Below, one piece after another: positions 18,054 through 26,841 of a DNA stretch of 64,000 bases. The number at the start of each line of letters is the position of its first letter. Positions within the stretch are counted from its first letter, which is position 1. The DNA is from UBA6770 sp965660875. GTDB taxonomy: Bacteria; Bacteroidota; Bacteroidia; Flavobacteriales_G; Salibacteraceae. The stretch spans positions 62,001-126,000 of the forward strand of contig CBFIBQ010000005.1 of the NCBI GenBank assembly GCA_965660875.1. The letters run 5' to 3'. The notes beneath the pieces are model-generated. The model worked only from the letters and a program-made list of their open reading frames with translations, had not been told where the DNA came from and ran no database searches. A program made the position numbers and the translations under genes.

Positions 18054-18716
18054 TTACATATTGAGGTAATTCATAAGGTTGTTGTAACGATCCTCCATGT
18101 CATCATTACTTCCGCTTTGGTCATAACTTGCGGTTATTTCATAGCCAAATCGCTCAAAGGTTTGAATCACGTCTTGGACGTTTAATTTGTTGATTTTTAT
18201 GGTTAGTTCGATCGAGTTGTTATCATACGCTCTTGAAATAAAGCAACCGAGAATTTTAGCATCATTGCTTTCTACTATTCTTGAAATTTCCGATAAGCTG
18301 TAGTCGATAGAATTTATATCCATAACAATGATTCCTCCTGGGCTTTTTACTACTGGCATTTCGGCAATAACTTCCATAAGGTTGAATACCGTAATAGTAC
18401 CTACAAATAAGTCCTTTTCTGATAGAATTGGAATAAGGCTCAATTGGTGTTCTTCGACTTTTTTAACGATTTCAAAAACATGCTCATTTTCATAAGCATG
18501 CACATTTTGCAAAAAATTGATGTGTTCACTTATACGCTCAACAGGGTCGTCAATATTTAGCAAATAACTTTCATTAATGAGACCCAAAAATTTAAAGTCA
18601 TCGGTAACCGCCAACTGTGTGACTTTGAATTCATCCATCCATTCGATAGCTTGAGCTACACTGTCGGAAATCGAGAGGGACGGGATTTCTGTTATAACTA
18701 TTTCACTTGCTAGCAT
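18054..18716 (-). CDS. CBS-domain protein with ACT-like C-terminus
   Basis: A 220-residue soluble protein. The first about 130 residues hold a pair of CBS motifs (ESYLLNIDDPVE region and IPILSEKDLFVGTIT), the adenosyl-binding Bateman module that senses AMP, ATP or similar nucleotides. The last about 80 residues (IVVMDINSIDYSLSEISRIVE and the following strands) look like an ACT-type regulatory fold. No catalytic domain is present. It directly precedes nadK, so an adenine-nucleotide-sensing role in NADP supply is a natural but unproved inference. A perfect -7 element lies 47 bases upstream. Confidence 0.78.
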   Translation of the reverse strand: MLASEIVITEIPSLSISDSVAQAIEWMDEFKVTQLAVTDDFKFLGLINESYLLNIDDPVERISEHINFLQNVHAYENEHVFEIVKKVEEHQLSLIPILSEKDLFVGTITVFNLMEVIAEMPVVKSPGGIIVMDINSIDYSLSEISRIVESNDAKILGCFISRAYDNNSIELTIKINKLNVQDVIQTFERFGYEITASYDQSGSNDDMEDRYNNLMNYLNM

Positions 18717-18738
18717 CAGTATGCTTTCTTTCTTAAGC

Positions 18739-18746
18739 TAATTTTG
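18739..18746 (+). promoter_or_regulatory. Bacteroidetes -7 promoter element upstream of pdxJ
   Basis: TAATTTTG, a perfect consensus match, 31 bases before the pdxJ ATG. It faces the -7 element of the CBS-nadK operon, so the two transcripts would start within the same 60-base gap and overlap. Confidence 0.5.
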
Positions 18747-18762
18747 TTGTTCAATTACTTTT

Positions 18763-18770
18763 CAAATCTA
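18763..18770 (-). promoter_or_regulatory. Bacteroidetes -7 promoter element upstream of the CBS-nadK operon
   Basis: TAGATTTG on the minus strand, a perfect TAnnTTTG match, 46 bases ahead of the CBS-gene ATG. It lies downstream of the pdxJ -7 element, so the divergent promoters face through each other. Confidence 0.5.
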
Positions 18771-18777
18771 GGTATAT

Positions 18778-19491
18778 ATGTGTAAACTAAGTGTGAATGT
18801 AAACAAAATTGCTACTCTCAGAAATGCAAGGGGAGGGGATGTCCCTGATCTTGTGAAAGCTGTTTCAGCGATTGAGCAATTTGGTGCTGAAGGTATAACT
18901 GTACACCCAAGGCCAGACGAACGACATATACGCTATCAAGACGCGAAGGACATTAATGCAATCTACAAAACAGAATTTAATGTAGAGGGAAACCCAAATC
19001 AACGTTTTATGGACTTGGTTTTGAGCCTAAAACCAACTCAGGTTACCTTGGTGCCAGATGGCCCTGATGTATTGACCTCAAATGCAGGTTGGGATACCAT
19101 AAATCATAAACAGGAATTGACTGATATTGTGGGTGTCTTGCATGAGCGTGGGATTAGAACCTCAATTTTTATTGACCCAGAGGAGCGTTTTTTTGCACCC
19201 GCCAAAGAGATTGGAACAGATCGGGTTGAATTGTATACTGAGGCTTATGCTGCTGGATATGCCAAGAACAAGGAAGAGGCAATTCGGCCATATGTGGCAT
19301 GCGCGAAAATCTGCAAGGAACTTGGGTTGGGATTGAATGCAGGACATGATTTGGATTTGAATAATCTGCGCTATTTTTTCAAAAATATACCCAATCTTTT
19401 GGAAGTTTCAATCGGTCATGCACTAATAAGTGATGCCTTGTATTATGGTTTAGAGAACGTAGTAAATATGTACAAAAACGAATTGTCGTAA
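18778..19491 (+). CDS. pdxJ: Pyridoxine 5'-phosphate synthase
   Basis: A 237-residue TIM-barrel enzyme that condenses 1-deoxyxylulose 5-phosphate with 3-amino-1-hydroxyacetone phosphate in the DXP-dependent route to vitamin B6. LSVNVNKIATLRNARGG at the N-terminus and the HPRPDERHI motif near residue 43 are family signatures; TLVPDGPDVLTSNAGWD, LNAGHDLDLNNL and SIGHALISDAL supply phosphate-binding loops. The length is standard. It begins a rightward pair with the alpha/beta hydrolase gene five bases downstream. Confidence 0.96.
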   Translation: MCKLSVNVNKIATLRNARGGDVPDLVKAVSAIEQFGAEGITVHPRPDERHIRYQDAKDINAIYKTEFNVEGNPNQRFMDLVLSLKPTQVTLVPDGPDVLTSNAGWDTINHKQELTDIVGVLHERGIRTSIFIDPEERFFAPAKEIGTDRVELYTEAYAAGYAKNKEEAIRPYVACAKICKELGLGLNAGHDLDLNNLRYFFKNIPNLLEVSIGHALISDALYYGLENVVNMYKNELS

Positions 19492-19496
19492 CTGTT

Positions 19497-20258
19497 ATGA
19501 ATTTGAATTTTAAGCGCTTAGGGTCAGGAGAGCCTTTGATAATTTTGCACGGGCTAATGGGAATGCTTGATAATTGGCAGGGGCCTGCTAAAGTTTATTC
19601 AGAGTATTTTGATACCATCATCGTTGATGCAAGAAACCATGGAAAATCATTTCATTCTTCTGAATTTAACTATGACGTTATGATGGAAGATGTTTTGGCG
19701 CTTTGTGAGGAGCTGAACCTGAATGAAGTTAATGTATTGGGGCACTCTATGGGTGGGAAAACAGCGATGAAAATTGCTCAGAATTACCCTGATGTAGTCC
19801 GAAAACTGATAGTAGCTGATATAGCTCCAAAAGAATATCCGGTGCATCATCAACAGATTATTGCAGGTTTAAAAGCTCTTGATTTCTCTCAACTTAAGAG
19901 TAGGGGAGCCGTGGATAAGGCACTGGAAGATTATATCCCTGAAATAGGTGTGAGACAGTTTCTACTAAAAAGTGTTTATTGGGAAGAGAAAGGAAAACTT
20001 GGTTTGCGCTTTAATATTGATGCTATAGAACATAATATTGAAAGGATAGGAGGGGCTATTTTAGACGCTAGATTTAATGGAGCTTCTTTCTTTATCAGGG
20101 GAGGCAATTCTGATTACGTTACAGATGGAGATATTGAAGATATAAAATTAGCATTTCCAAATGCGCAAATTGGGACTATCGATGGGGCTGGACACTGGCT
20201 GCATGCAGAGAAACAGAAAGAATTTCTGGACAAAACGTTGACTTTTTTACTTGATTAG
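19497..20258 (+). CDS. Alpha/beta hydrolase (YbfF-type esterase)
   Basis: A 253-residue cytoplasmic alpha/beta hydrolase. HGLMGMLDNWQ forms the oxyanion region, the nucleophile elbow is GHSMGGK (serine near residue 84), and the C-terminal GAGHWLHAE supplies the catalytic histidine. DARNHGKS after the first strand is typical of YbfF-like esterases that cleave short acyl esters; the natural substrate is unknown. It follows pdxJ by five bases and is likely co-transcribed. Its stop overlaps that of the convergent NHL-like lipoprotein gene by four bases (TTAG). Confidence 0.85.
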   Translation: MNLNFKRLGSGEPLIILHGLMGMLDNWQGPAKVYSEYFDTIIVDARNHGKSFHSSEFNYDVMMEDVLALCEELNLNEVNVLGHSMGGKTAMKIAQNYPDVVRKLIVADIAPKEYPVHHQQIIAGLKALDFSQLKSRGAVDKALEDYIPEIGVRQFLLKSVYWEEKGKLGLRFNIDAIEHNIERIGGAILDARFNGASFFIRGGNSDYVTDGDIEDIKLAFPNAQIGTIDGAGHWLHAEKQKEFLDKTLTFLLD

Positions 20259-21481
20259 TCAAAGTCTGTGGTGAGCTTAAAGCGCAAAACCCTTCTATTA
20301 CCTTGATCAGCTACGTACACTATGTTATCGTAATATGCAACACTAGTGGGGTTGTTGAATTGGGTTAAACCTATTCCTGTACCACCAAAAGAGGCGTTAA
20401 TTTGCTTCTTACTAGTTGAGAATGGAGGTGGGTTTGCACCTTCAAAACCCTCGCCATTAAATTGATATAAGGAATCACTTTCAGCGTCAACTACAAAAAT
20501 GTAATTGGTCCTATCTCCCGCGATGGTAACGCCCATTGGTCTTTTAAATTTTCTTGCCTCATATAAAAAGCCGTCCGCTTTGGAAGTATCGTCAACGGGC
20601 AATTGCTTTTGAAGATACTGAACACCATCTTGGTCTTCTAAGTATTCTATATACTGAACTTTAATCGATAGATCTGGATCTATACTGGTGAACAGAAAGT
20701 CTCGGCTGCTGGTAATGTCTGGTGCCTGTGGTGGTTGTACCAATGAAGTAATGCTTTGTGGGTATGTCCAGTAACAATTATTTGTGCCCGACTGTGTAGT
20801 TACAGCAATTGGGGATACAAATTTATCGGGCTCACCCGTTTCTAAATCAGGTCGCACCTGAAGCACTGCATCGTCATTGTCGCTGCCTGTGCAGTTGAAG
20901 GTATTCGTTGGTTTATTCGGCCCTTGTTTGGTTACATAGTAAGTATTGTCACCCAAGCAGGCAATATTCAAGAAACGCACTTCTTGATCACTAACTGTAG
21001 CCGATAATCGTTTGTTGTACAATGGATAAATGATTGCAGGATTAATTTTAGCGTACTGCAAGCCATAAGCAATGCCGTTTTTTTGATTGATTCGATAAAT
21101 GCAACTTAAGGTTAAAGGAACTTCATTGAAGGTAGTGTCAAAAGTGCCAATTGCCAGCAAGTCGAAAGAGCGATCCATAGCAATACTGTATAAACCGGGT
21201 ACTGCGATTCGTCCCAGTTCTTTTCCAGAAACATCGAAAGAAATGATTTCGCTAGTACCTTGATCCACCACGTAAATGAGCTCATCAAATCCCGCCAAAA
21301 CTTGGCTCGGCTTTACAAACTCGTCCAAAACGGGTTGAATTGGAACGTAGGCCACTTCTCTGTCTTGATAAACGGGTTTGTCGATAAAGCTTAAATCAGA
21401 CTTAGTACCAAAAAAGCCATTACAAGCCGTTAACCATACGGTACAGAAATAAAGCAATATGTATACATAGAATCTACTCAT
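20255..21481 (-). CDS. Predicted NHL/beta-propeller lipoprotein
   Basis: The chosen ATG at 21479-21481 gives 408 residues with a lipobox LTAC and an acylated cysteine at residue 20; a further seven codons upstream are open but overlap the preceding gene. Repeated segments of the type YVVDQGTSEIISFD, FVVDAESDSLYQFN and YVADQGNRRVLRFK are blades of an NHL-like beta-propeller, a scaffold used for protein or ligand binding. No catalytic motif is seen. It is the last gene of the leftward TonB-receptor/PorV-like cluster, seven bases after the PorV-like gene, so it may be a surface or periplasmic partner of that receptor. Confidence 0.72.
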   Translation of the reverse strand: MSRFYVYILLYFCTVWLTACNGFFGTKSDLSFIDKPVYQDREVAYVPIQPVLDEFVKPSQVLAGFDELIYVVDQGTSEIISFDVSGKELGRIAVPGLYSIAMDRSFDLLAIGTFDTTFNEVPLTLSCIYRINQKNGIAYGLQYAKINPAIIYPLYNKRLSATVSDQEVRFLNIACLGDNTYYVTKQGPNKPTNTFNCTGSDNDDAVLQVRPDLETGEPDKFVSPIAVTTQSGTNNCYWTYPQSITSLVQPPQAPDITSSRDFLFTSIDPDLSIKVQYIEYLEDQDGVQYLQKQLPVDDTSKADGFLYEARKFKRPMGVTIAGDRTNYIFVVDAESDSLYQFNGEGFEGANPPPFSTSKKQINASFGGTGIGLTQFNNPTSVAYYDNIVYVADQGNRRVLRFKLTTDFD

Positions 21482-21488
21482 AATCTGT

Positions 21489-22496
21489 TCACCTTTCCTC
21501 AACTTTGTATAACCGATAATTGATACCTATAGAATGTTGAATACCCATGAAGGAGGTTGGTAGAAAAGCATAATTAAAACGAACAGGTTGGTTTAAAACA
21601 ACCATGCTTAAACCGGTTCCGAATGTTGGTATTCTTCTGCCTTTTTTACCCAAAATAATTCCTAAGCGAGCATAAATGAGATCTCGATAACTGTACTCTC
21701 CACCAAGCCTAATGTTTTCACTGTTGTCGTTGGGATGATTCAATTGAATGGCGGTCAAAATTTTGTGATGGTCCTTATCATAAGGCACTACACTAATGCC
21801 AATTTTAAATTCAGTAGGAATAGAATACTTTTCTGGATTTGGGGTTTCGTTGTTGTTAAATTTAATTTCTTGATGGTCTCCACTTAACTCTGAGTTTCCG
21901 CCAAAATTTGTTACTCCTACTGCAAAGCTCAATTCTTTAACGTCTGTGTTATAAATAAATCCTAAATCGGCACCCACGGAGTGGTTTTGATATTGAGCTA
22001 GTCGTTCGTTGATGTATTTGAGTTTTACCCCAAAAGCGAACTGATCGGAGAGTTTTAAGGCATAGCCCAATCCCACTGCTGTATTTGCTGTATAGAAAAA
22101 TTCACCGGTACCTTTTGGTTGAAATTCAGTGCGAACCTCTTGCCTGCCTGAGGATAGACTATTTACTGTGAATGCAAAGGTTGAATTCTTGTCTGTTAGC
22201 GGCAATATCGCAGATAAAAATGCTTGGTTAATACCTGCACCAATAAAATAGTTTGAACTGCCGATGGAGAAAGATTCGATGCTAGAGATATTGGCTATGT
22301 TGGTAAAAGCCGCTGAGGCATCTTGTTTAAGGGTGAGGTTGGCGCTTCCCATGCCTAGGGATCTGGAACTCGCATCATTTTTGAGGAAGGTAAGTGCAGA
22401 ACTACCAGTTCTTTGTCCACCTAAATTGGGCAGAAGCTGAGCATTTAGTCCGTGCACAACGCATATAGCCAAAACAATATGTACAGTTCTTAACAT
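21489..22496 (-). CDS. PorV/PorQ-family outer-membrane protein
   Basis: A 335-residue barrel protein with a signal peptide ending near LNAQ. The first section (GSSALTFLKNDASSRSLGMGSANLT, then DASAAFTNIANIS) matches the N-terminal signature of PorV/PorQ and related FadL-like barrels, and strands with GVKLKYINERLAQYQNHSVGADLGFIY follow. PorV is the T9SS shuttle that carries substrates from the SprA translocon to the attachment complex; PorQ is a related component. This copy lies with a TonB-dependent receptor and secreted T9SS-type proteins, so it may be a dedicated paralogue. It starts one base after the receptor stop, indicating one transcript. Confidence 0.8.
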   Translation of the reverse strand: MLRTVHIVLAICVVHGLNAQLLPNLGGQRTGSSALTFLKNDASSRSLGMGSANLTLKQDASAAFTNIANISSIESFSIGSSNYFIGAGINQAFLSAILPLTDKNSTFAFTVNSLSSGRQEVRTEFQPKGTGEFFYTANTAVGLGYALKLSDQFAFGVKLKYINERLAQYQNHSVGADLGFIYNTDVKELSFAVGVTNFGGNSELSGDHQEIKFNNNETPNPEKYSIPTEFKIGISVVPYDKDHHKILTAIQLNHPNDNSENIRLGGEYSYRDLIYARLGIILGKKGRRIPTFGTGLSMVVLNQPVRFNYAFLPTSFMGIQHSIGINYRLYKVEER

Positions 22497-22497
22497 G

Positions 22498-25365
22498 CTA
22501 AAATCTAAATGCTAATCCGTATAAAATTTGTGTAGGAGGTCTCCACCTTGCAGGGTTGGTGGGTGGCGTTCCGCTCGCCTGTGGGTCAATGTACTTGGGG
22601 TCTCTCCATGTTTCTGGAACATCATCGCCTTCTCGATATCCGTCTCCTGTTACCGGATTAACGATTTGCGCATTAAAGTTGTTAAATAAATTGCGCACTT
22701 CAAACGTCAAGGAAAGCGCTTGGTCTTTGTTTTTTCCAAGTGCAAAATCCTTTGTGATTTTTAAGTCTGTCCAAAACCAAGCCTTAGCTAAGTTGGCATT
22801 TGGCCGACTGTTTACAGATTGATACAATGGTCTCCCAAAGTCATTTACTGATGCAAGCTCCACAGGCGTGTATCTAAAGCCAGATTTATAATTGATACTC
22901 ACAAAAACGCGAAATCGGTGAAATACCTTAGGAACATTCAAGGTGGTGTCTGAGTAAAAGATAACCCCTGATTTCAAATCCCATGGACGGTCCCAAGTCA
23001 ACGGCTGTTCTTTAGTATTGTCCACAAATCCTTGCTCAATAATTTGCAGTTCACTCTCTCTTGCGGTGTTAGATTTTCCTCTAGCTGCTTGGAATGACCC
23101 ATTAAAAAATATTCTAAAATACTGGGCAATCCGCTGAGTTAATCCGACTTCAACTCCAACTATTCTAGCATAGTCTTGATTATAGTAGAGTTTTCTGTTA
23201 ACGAGTTTGCCTCCTTGGTCAGGGATTGACGCATTACCAGATACTATATAATCGTATTTATCATTATTGTAAGCCGCTACAGTCAATCCTAGGTCTTTTG
23301 TGATTTGTGACTTTACACCAATTTCATAACTCACTGTGCTTTCTGGTTTTATCACCGGATTGCCAATAGTTGCTAATGGAGATCGGTCAAGAAAATCGGG
23401 GTCGAGCCCTGCATAAATAAATCGGGGGTGTGGCATTTGCATGGCATGCCCGTAATTAAAGTATAATACATTGTTATCGGTTACAGGAAACGAGACGTTG
23501 ATTTTTGGTAAAAACCTAAACTGATATTGTTTGCCAAATAACTTTGTATTTCGCTCTTCATATTCAGTTCTGGATGAAGGCTGAAGCGGCACCTCGGGGT
23601 TGTTTACGGCCTCATCCAATTGTTTTCCATATGCCCAATAATTAAATCGCATACCCAATGTGGCCGAAATACCTTTATAGGTGATTTTATCTTGGGCATA
23701 AAAACCGCCTTCCGTTGGGTTAGCCAACCATATTTCGGAGGATGAACCCACACTAACCGAAGGAGTTGAAAGGGTATCGTTGATTTGAATTGGTGCTCCT
23801 ACCCATGGTCGATATACATCGGCCCATTGGTATTCTTTTTCTTTGTGCTCCCAGCCAAATTTAAACTCGTGGTGTTTGTTTTTTGGAAAATAGCTAAAGC
23901 TAACCCTTCCAGTGTATTCTTGTACGTAGTGGTCGTGCCACCGCCCAGCCAAACCATTGTTATTGATGAGTCCGTTTCCAGGTAGAATATACACTACATC
24001 TTGGTCGGGTCTAAAGGTCTCTAAAGGATTGGTTACAATGGATTGAGCATCGTAAATTTGGTCTACGGTTTCTTCTCTAAAAGGCCTTCCGTTTGCATCG
24101 GCACGCAAATTAGTGAATAGGCGTCCGGCAGAAACTTTAACGTTCCAATTGTTATTTATGTAATGCTGAAAATTGAATACCGTTAAATTAGACCGATGGG
24201 TATAAGTGTTCGCATTGTCAGGGGCTAAAGAAAAGTCGTATTGCAAACCCGGTTGCACTATTGCATCAAAACCAACTATTTGAAGGCTACGAGAGTTTTG
24301 ATTGATTGCAATACTGTGCTGGTTGGTTAAGCTGATTTTTGTACCAGGTTTAAATTCATAGCTAATTTTTAGTGTATTGGAGAATTTGTTGTTTTGACGC
24401 GGTGCAAAAACAGAATCGTTTTCTGGAAACAGCGAACTGTGCAGCTGGTCTGCTTGAACCCGATAATAGTCGTCACTCAAAAACATATTAGCACTCGTGA
24501 AAAAACGAAGCTTCTTTTTTGTAAATGGAACGGCACCGCCCATGGCAATGTCCACTATGTCAGTGTTCCAAGCAGTACCATCATTCAACCTACTTTGAAG
24601 CACAGGGTCAGAAGCATCGCCCAGTTTCCAATCGCCTAAATTATCTCTTTGCCAGCTGCCTGATATTTCAAACTTATCGCCACCTTCTTTGATTTTGGTT
24701 GAAATAACGCCAGCCGACCCACCTCCAAATTCGGCACCTGCGCCACCAGTAATTAAGGATATATCGCTTACAGAAGAGCTCTGAACTGCAACACCAAATC
24801 CAGTACCAGATAATGGATCTTGGGCGCTAATACCATCAATTAGATATTGAGTTTCATAATTTCTGCCTCCTCTAATGTTTATTCCATCTGGAGTTTGGTT
24901 AACTCCAGCCTGCATGTTCACAATTTCTTGAACATCTCTTACCGCCATTTGCTCAATATCATCAGATGTGATGTTCACCTCCGAGGCAGCATCTTCCAAG
25001 TTGATTAGGTTTTTATCGCCTACAATTACTACTTCGTTCATAACGGTAGAGCGCAGGGAAAGCGAGGTATTGATTTCTTTAGTTTGGCCAGCTTTAAGGG
25101 TAATGCCGTTGAATATTTTATCCGTATAACCTATGTAAGAAAACTTAATGGAGTAATCCCCTGGTTTAACCCCTTTTAAAACGTAGTTCCCATTAACGTC
25201 ACAGGAAGCTCCGTTGTAGGTTCCTACTATCATTACAGTGGCTCCAATTAATGGAACTTTGCTTTCCTCGTCTAACAGTTGACCTTTTAAGGTTGCCGTT
25301 TTTTGTGCTAACAGCGAAGGACCCATAAGCATCAAAAGCATATATGTAAGCCAAATCCGAATCAC
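22498..25365 (-). CDS. TonB-dependent receptor with carboxypeptidase-like regulatory domain
   Basis: A 955-residue outer-membrane receptor. After a signal peptide ending LLAQ comes a CarboxypepD_reg-like domain (about residues 22-105: LKGQLLDEESKVPLIGATV, DVNGNYVLKGVKPG), then a plug domain (MQAGVNQTPDGINIRGGRNYETQYLIDG) and a large barrel ending FGLAFRF-like with a terminal phenylalanine. The start is GTG at 25363-25365, overlapping the stop of the preceding lipoprotein gene by four bases (GTGA). The domain layout resembles SusC-type receptors but no SusD gene is present. The substrate is unknown; neighbours suggest that secreted proteins with a nuclease-like fold feed it. Confidence 0.88.
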   Translation of the reverse strand: MIRIWLTYMLLMLMGPSLLAQKTATLKGQLLDEESKVPLIGATVMIVGTYNGASCDVNGNYVLKGVKPGDYSIKFSYIGYTDKIFNGITLKAGQTKEINTSLSLRSTVMNEVVIVGDKNLINLEDAASEVNITSDDIEQMAVRDVQEIVNMQAGVNQTPDGINIRGGRNYETQYLIDGISAQDPLSGTGFGVAVQSSSVSDISLITGGAGAEFGGGSAGVISTKIKEGGDKFEISGSWQRDNLGDWKLGDASDPVLQSRLNDGTAWNTDIVDIAMGGAVPFTKKKLRFFTSANMFLSDDYYRVQADQLHSSLFPENDSVFAPRQNNKFSNTLKISYEFKPGTKISLTNQHSIAINQNSRSLQIVGFDAIVQPGLQYDFSLAPDNANTYTHRSNLTVFNFQHYINNNWNVKVSAGRLFTNLRADANGRPFREETVDQIYDAQSIVTNPLETFRPDQDVVYILPGNGLINNNGLAGRWHDHYVQEYTGRVSFSYFPKNKHHEFKFGWEHKEKEYQWADVYRPWVGAPIQINDTLSTPSVSVGSSSEIWLANPTEGGFYAQDKITYKGISATLGMRFNYWAYGKQLDEAVNNPEVPLQPSSRTEYEERNTKLFGKQYQFRFLPKINVSFPVTDNNVLYFNYGHAMQMPHPRFIYAGLDPDFLDRSPLATIGNPVIKPESTVSYEIGVKSQITKDLGLTVAAYNNDKYDYIVSGNASIPDQGGKLVNRKLYYNQDYARIVGVEVGLTQRIAQYFRIFFNGSFQAARGKSNTARESELQIIEQGFVDNTKEQPLTWDRPWDLKSGVIFYSDTTLNVPKVFHRFRVFVSINYKSGFRYTPVELASVNDFGRPLYQSVNSRPNANLAKAWFWTDLKITKDFALGKNKDQALSLTFEVRNLFNNFNAQIVNPVTGDGYREGDDVPETWRDPKYIDPQASGTPPTNPARWRPPTQILYGLAFRF

Positions 25366-26798
25366 CAGTCAAATTCTACATTAAGTACGTGATTAAAAAG
25401 AGAGTCGACTTTTGTGTAATCGTGGTCCATAATAGCCATACTGGCTGCTATGTATACTTGATAGGTGTTGTTGTTTGCTTCGTTCACCTTCTTAATACCC
25501 ACTGTTTTTGACCCATTATATCCTGCTAAAACATCAAACCTGCCTTCGTAAATGGTAATTACGTCTGATTCTTTGGTGAACGGCGAGACGGCATCTGGGT
25601 AGCTAATTGTTCCCAGGTCTGGATAGCCATTTTCTACGGCTGTTAAAGAGTTGGGGTATGGCTCCAATAAAAGACCTTTTGTCAAGGTATCAATACTGGC
25701 AATATTTAATACGGGCAGTAAATTCGATTGATTGTCCAGTGGGTTTTCGAAATACCCAATGATGAATGCCTTCCCTCCATTATCGATAAAAGCATTAATG
25801 GATTCTGCTGCAGATTCTAGTATTAGAGATTCTTTGTTGGTGTTCTTATTTAGGTAGGTTGTTTTATCGGAATAGATAAATAGTTTTTCGTACTGTAGTG
25901 CCATCAGGGTGAAGGTGGGCTGCCAGAAGGTGGGTTGATTGGCTCCATCATTGGCTGTGTAATCGGCGTAATCAAAATTGGGGTATACATTTGACAACCT
26001 CTGCGTATAAAAAGCATTTTGATCTCTATCGCCGCCTATAACCAGTAAGTCTGTTTTTTTTCCTTTTACGTACAATTGTCGCAGCGTATCTAGGTTGCTG
26101 TAGCTGTTTGATAGGTCAAAAGCACGCATGTAAATTGTATTGGTATCTTCCATGCGCAAGCCACTCAAGGTCCCAATTTGTTCTGTAGCAGTAGTGTAGA
26201 GGTTTGCGGTTGTTATTCCTACAGCAGAAGGGTCAGCAGGGGTAATTGATACATTATCAATTTTTTTTGGTAAACTCAGCCAGTCGCCATCGTTTAATTT
26301 AATTTGAAAACCCTTGAGATTTTCAGCCCCGTCGGGGTCGTTTGCCTCCCAAAAAATTGAGGAAACTAGCAATGTGGTATCACTAGTGGATAACGATTTG
26401 TTTATTGTGATGTTCGGTGGTGAGTTTTTTATTGGTACTGTAAGTCTTGCAGGAGTAGGGTCTTTTATACCTAAATTGTCTATGGCTCTCACCCAAAGTT
26501 CAATATCACTCGTGTCTTTTCCCGGTTGAATTTGAAATACAAAAGTGCTGTCTGTCTTAGTTGTTGAGAACCAGTCTTTGTTGTCAAAACTTATTTCGTA
26601 TGCTTTTACAAAACCGTCTACGTCTGTTCCAAACCAAACGATGCGCACGGTAGATTTCAAGCGCAGCTCACCCGATAAATTGATAGACTGTGGCACAACC
26701 AATGTTTCAGGGGCGCTGTTCTCATTTTTTTCTCCTTTATTGCAGGAGTAAAATATGACGCCAAGTAAAAAGAACGCTATAAGTACGTTTGACTTCAA
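25362..26798 (-). CDS. Predicted FN3-like surface lipoprotein, unknown function
   Basis: The reading frame begins with a GTG at 26826-26828 that lies within a terminator hairpin. The more likely start is TTG at 26796-26798, which gives a short hydrophobic signal with lipobox FYSC (cysteine 19) and about 478 residues. Two immunoglobulin/FN3-like repeats follow, each with a DxDG motif (FGTDVDGFVKAYEIS; NDPDGAENLKGFQIK) and a D-W-x-S/L pair; the C-terminal half (about residues 260-470) is a globular domain with DLLVIGGDRDQNAFYTQRL that recalls a GATase-like or Rossmann fold. It is translationally coupled to the TonB receptor downstream. The start is uncertain and no family is recognised. Confidence 0.65.
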   Translation of the reverse strand: MKSNVLIAFFLLGVIFYSCNKGEKNENSAPETLVVPQSINLSGELRLKSTVRIVWFGTDVDGFVKAYEISFDNKDWFSTTKTDSTFVFQIQPGKDTSDIELWVRAIDNLGIKDPTPARLTVPIKNSPPNITINKSLSTSDTTLLVSSIFWEANDPDGAENLKGFQIKLNDGDWLSLPKKIDNVSITPADPSAVGITTANLYTTATEQIGTLSGLRMEDTNTIYMRAFDLSNSYSNLDTLRQLYVKGKKTDLLVIGGDRDQNAFYTQRLSNVYPNFDYADYTANDGANQPTFWQPTFTLMALQYEKLFIYSDKTTYLNKNTNKESLILESAAESINAFIDNGGKAFIIGYFENPLDNQSNLLPVLNIASIDTLTKGLLLEPYPNSLTAVENGYPDLGTISYPDAVSPFTKESDVITIYEGRFDVLAGYNGSKTVGIKKVNEANNNTYQVYIAASMAIMDHDYTKVDSLFNHVLNVEFDW

Positions 26799-26802
26799 AT
26801 CA

Positions 26803-26833
26803 AAAAAATAACCGGGGTGCAAGAGCACCCCGG
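26803..26833 (-). terminator. Strong terminator-like hairpin between a T9SS-protein gene and the next lipoprotein gene
   Basis: A perfect 9-base stem (arms 26825-26833 and 26812-26820) with a 4-base loop, followed on the minus strand by a T-rich tract. It starts about nine bases after the upstream stop codon and overlaps the possible start region of the lipoprotein gene. Confidence 0.8.
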
Positions 26834-26841
26834 AATTTATT

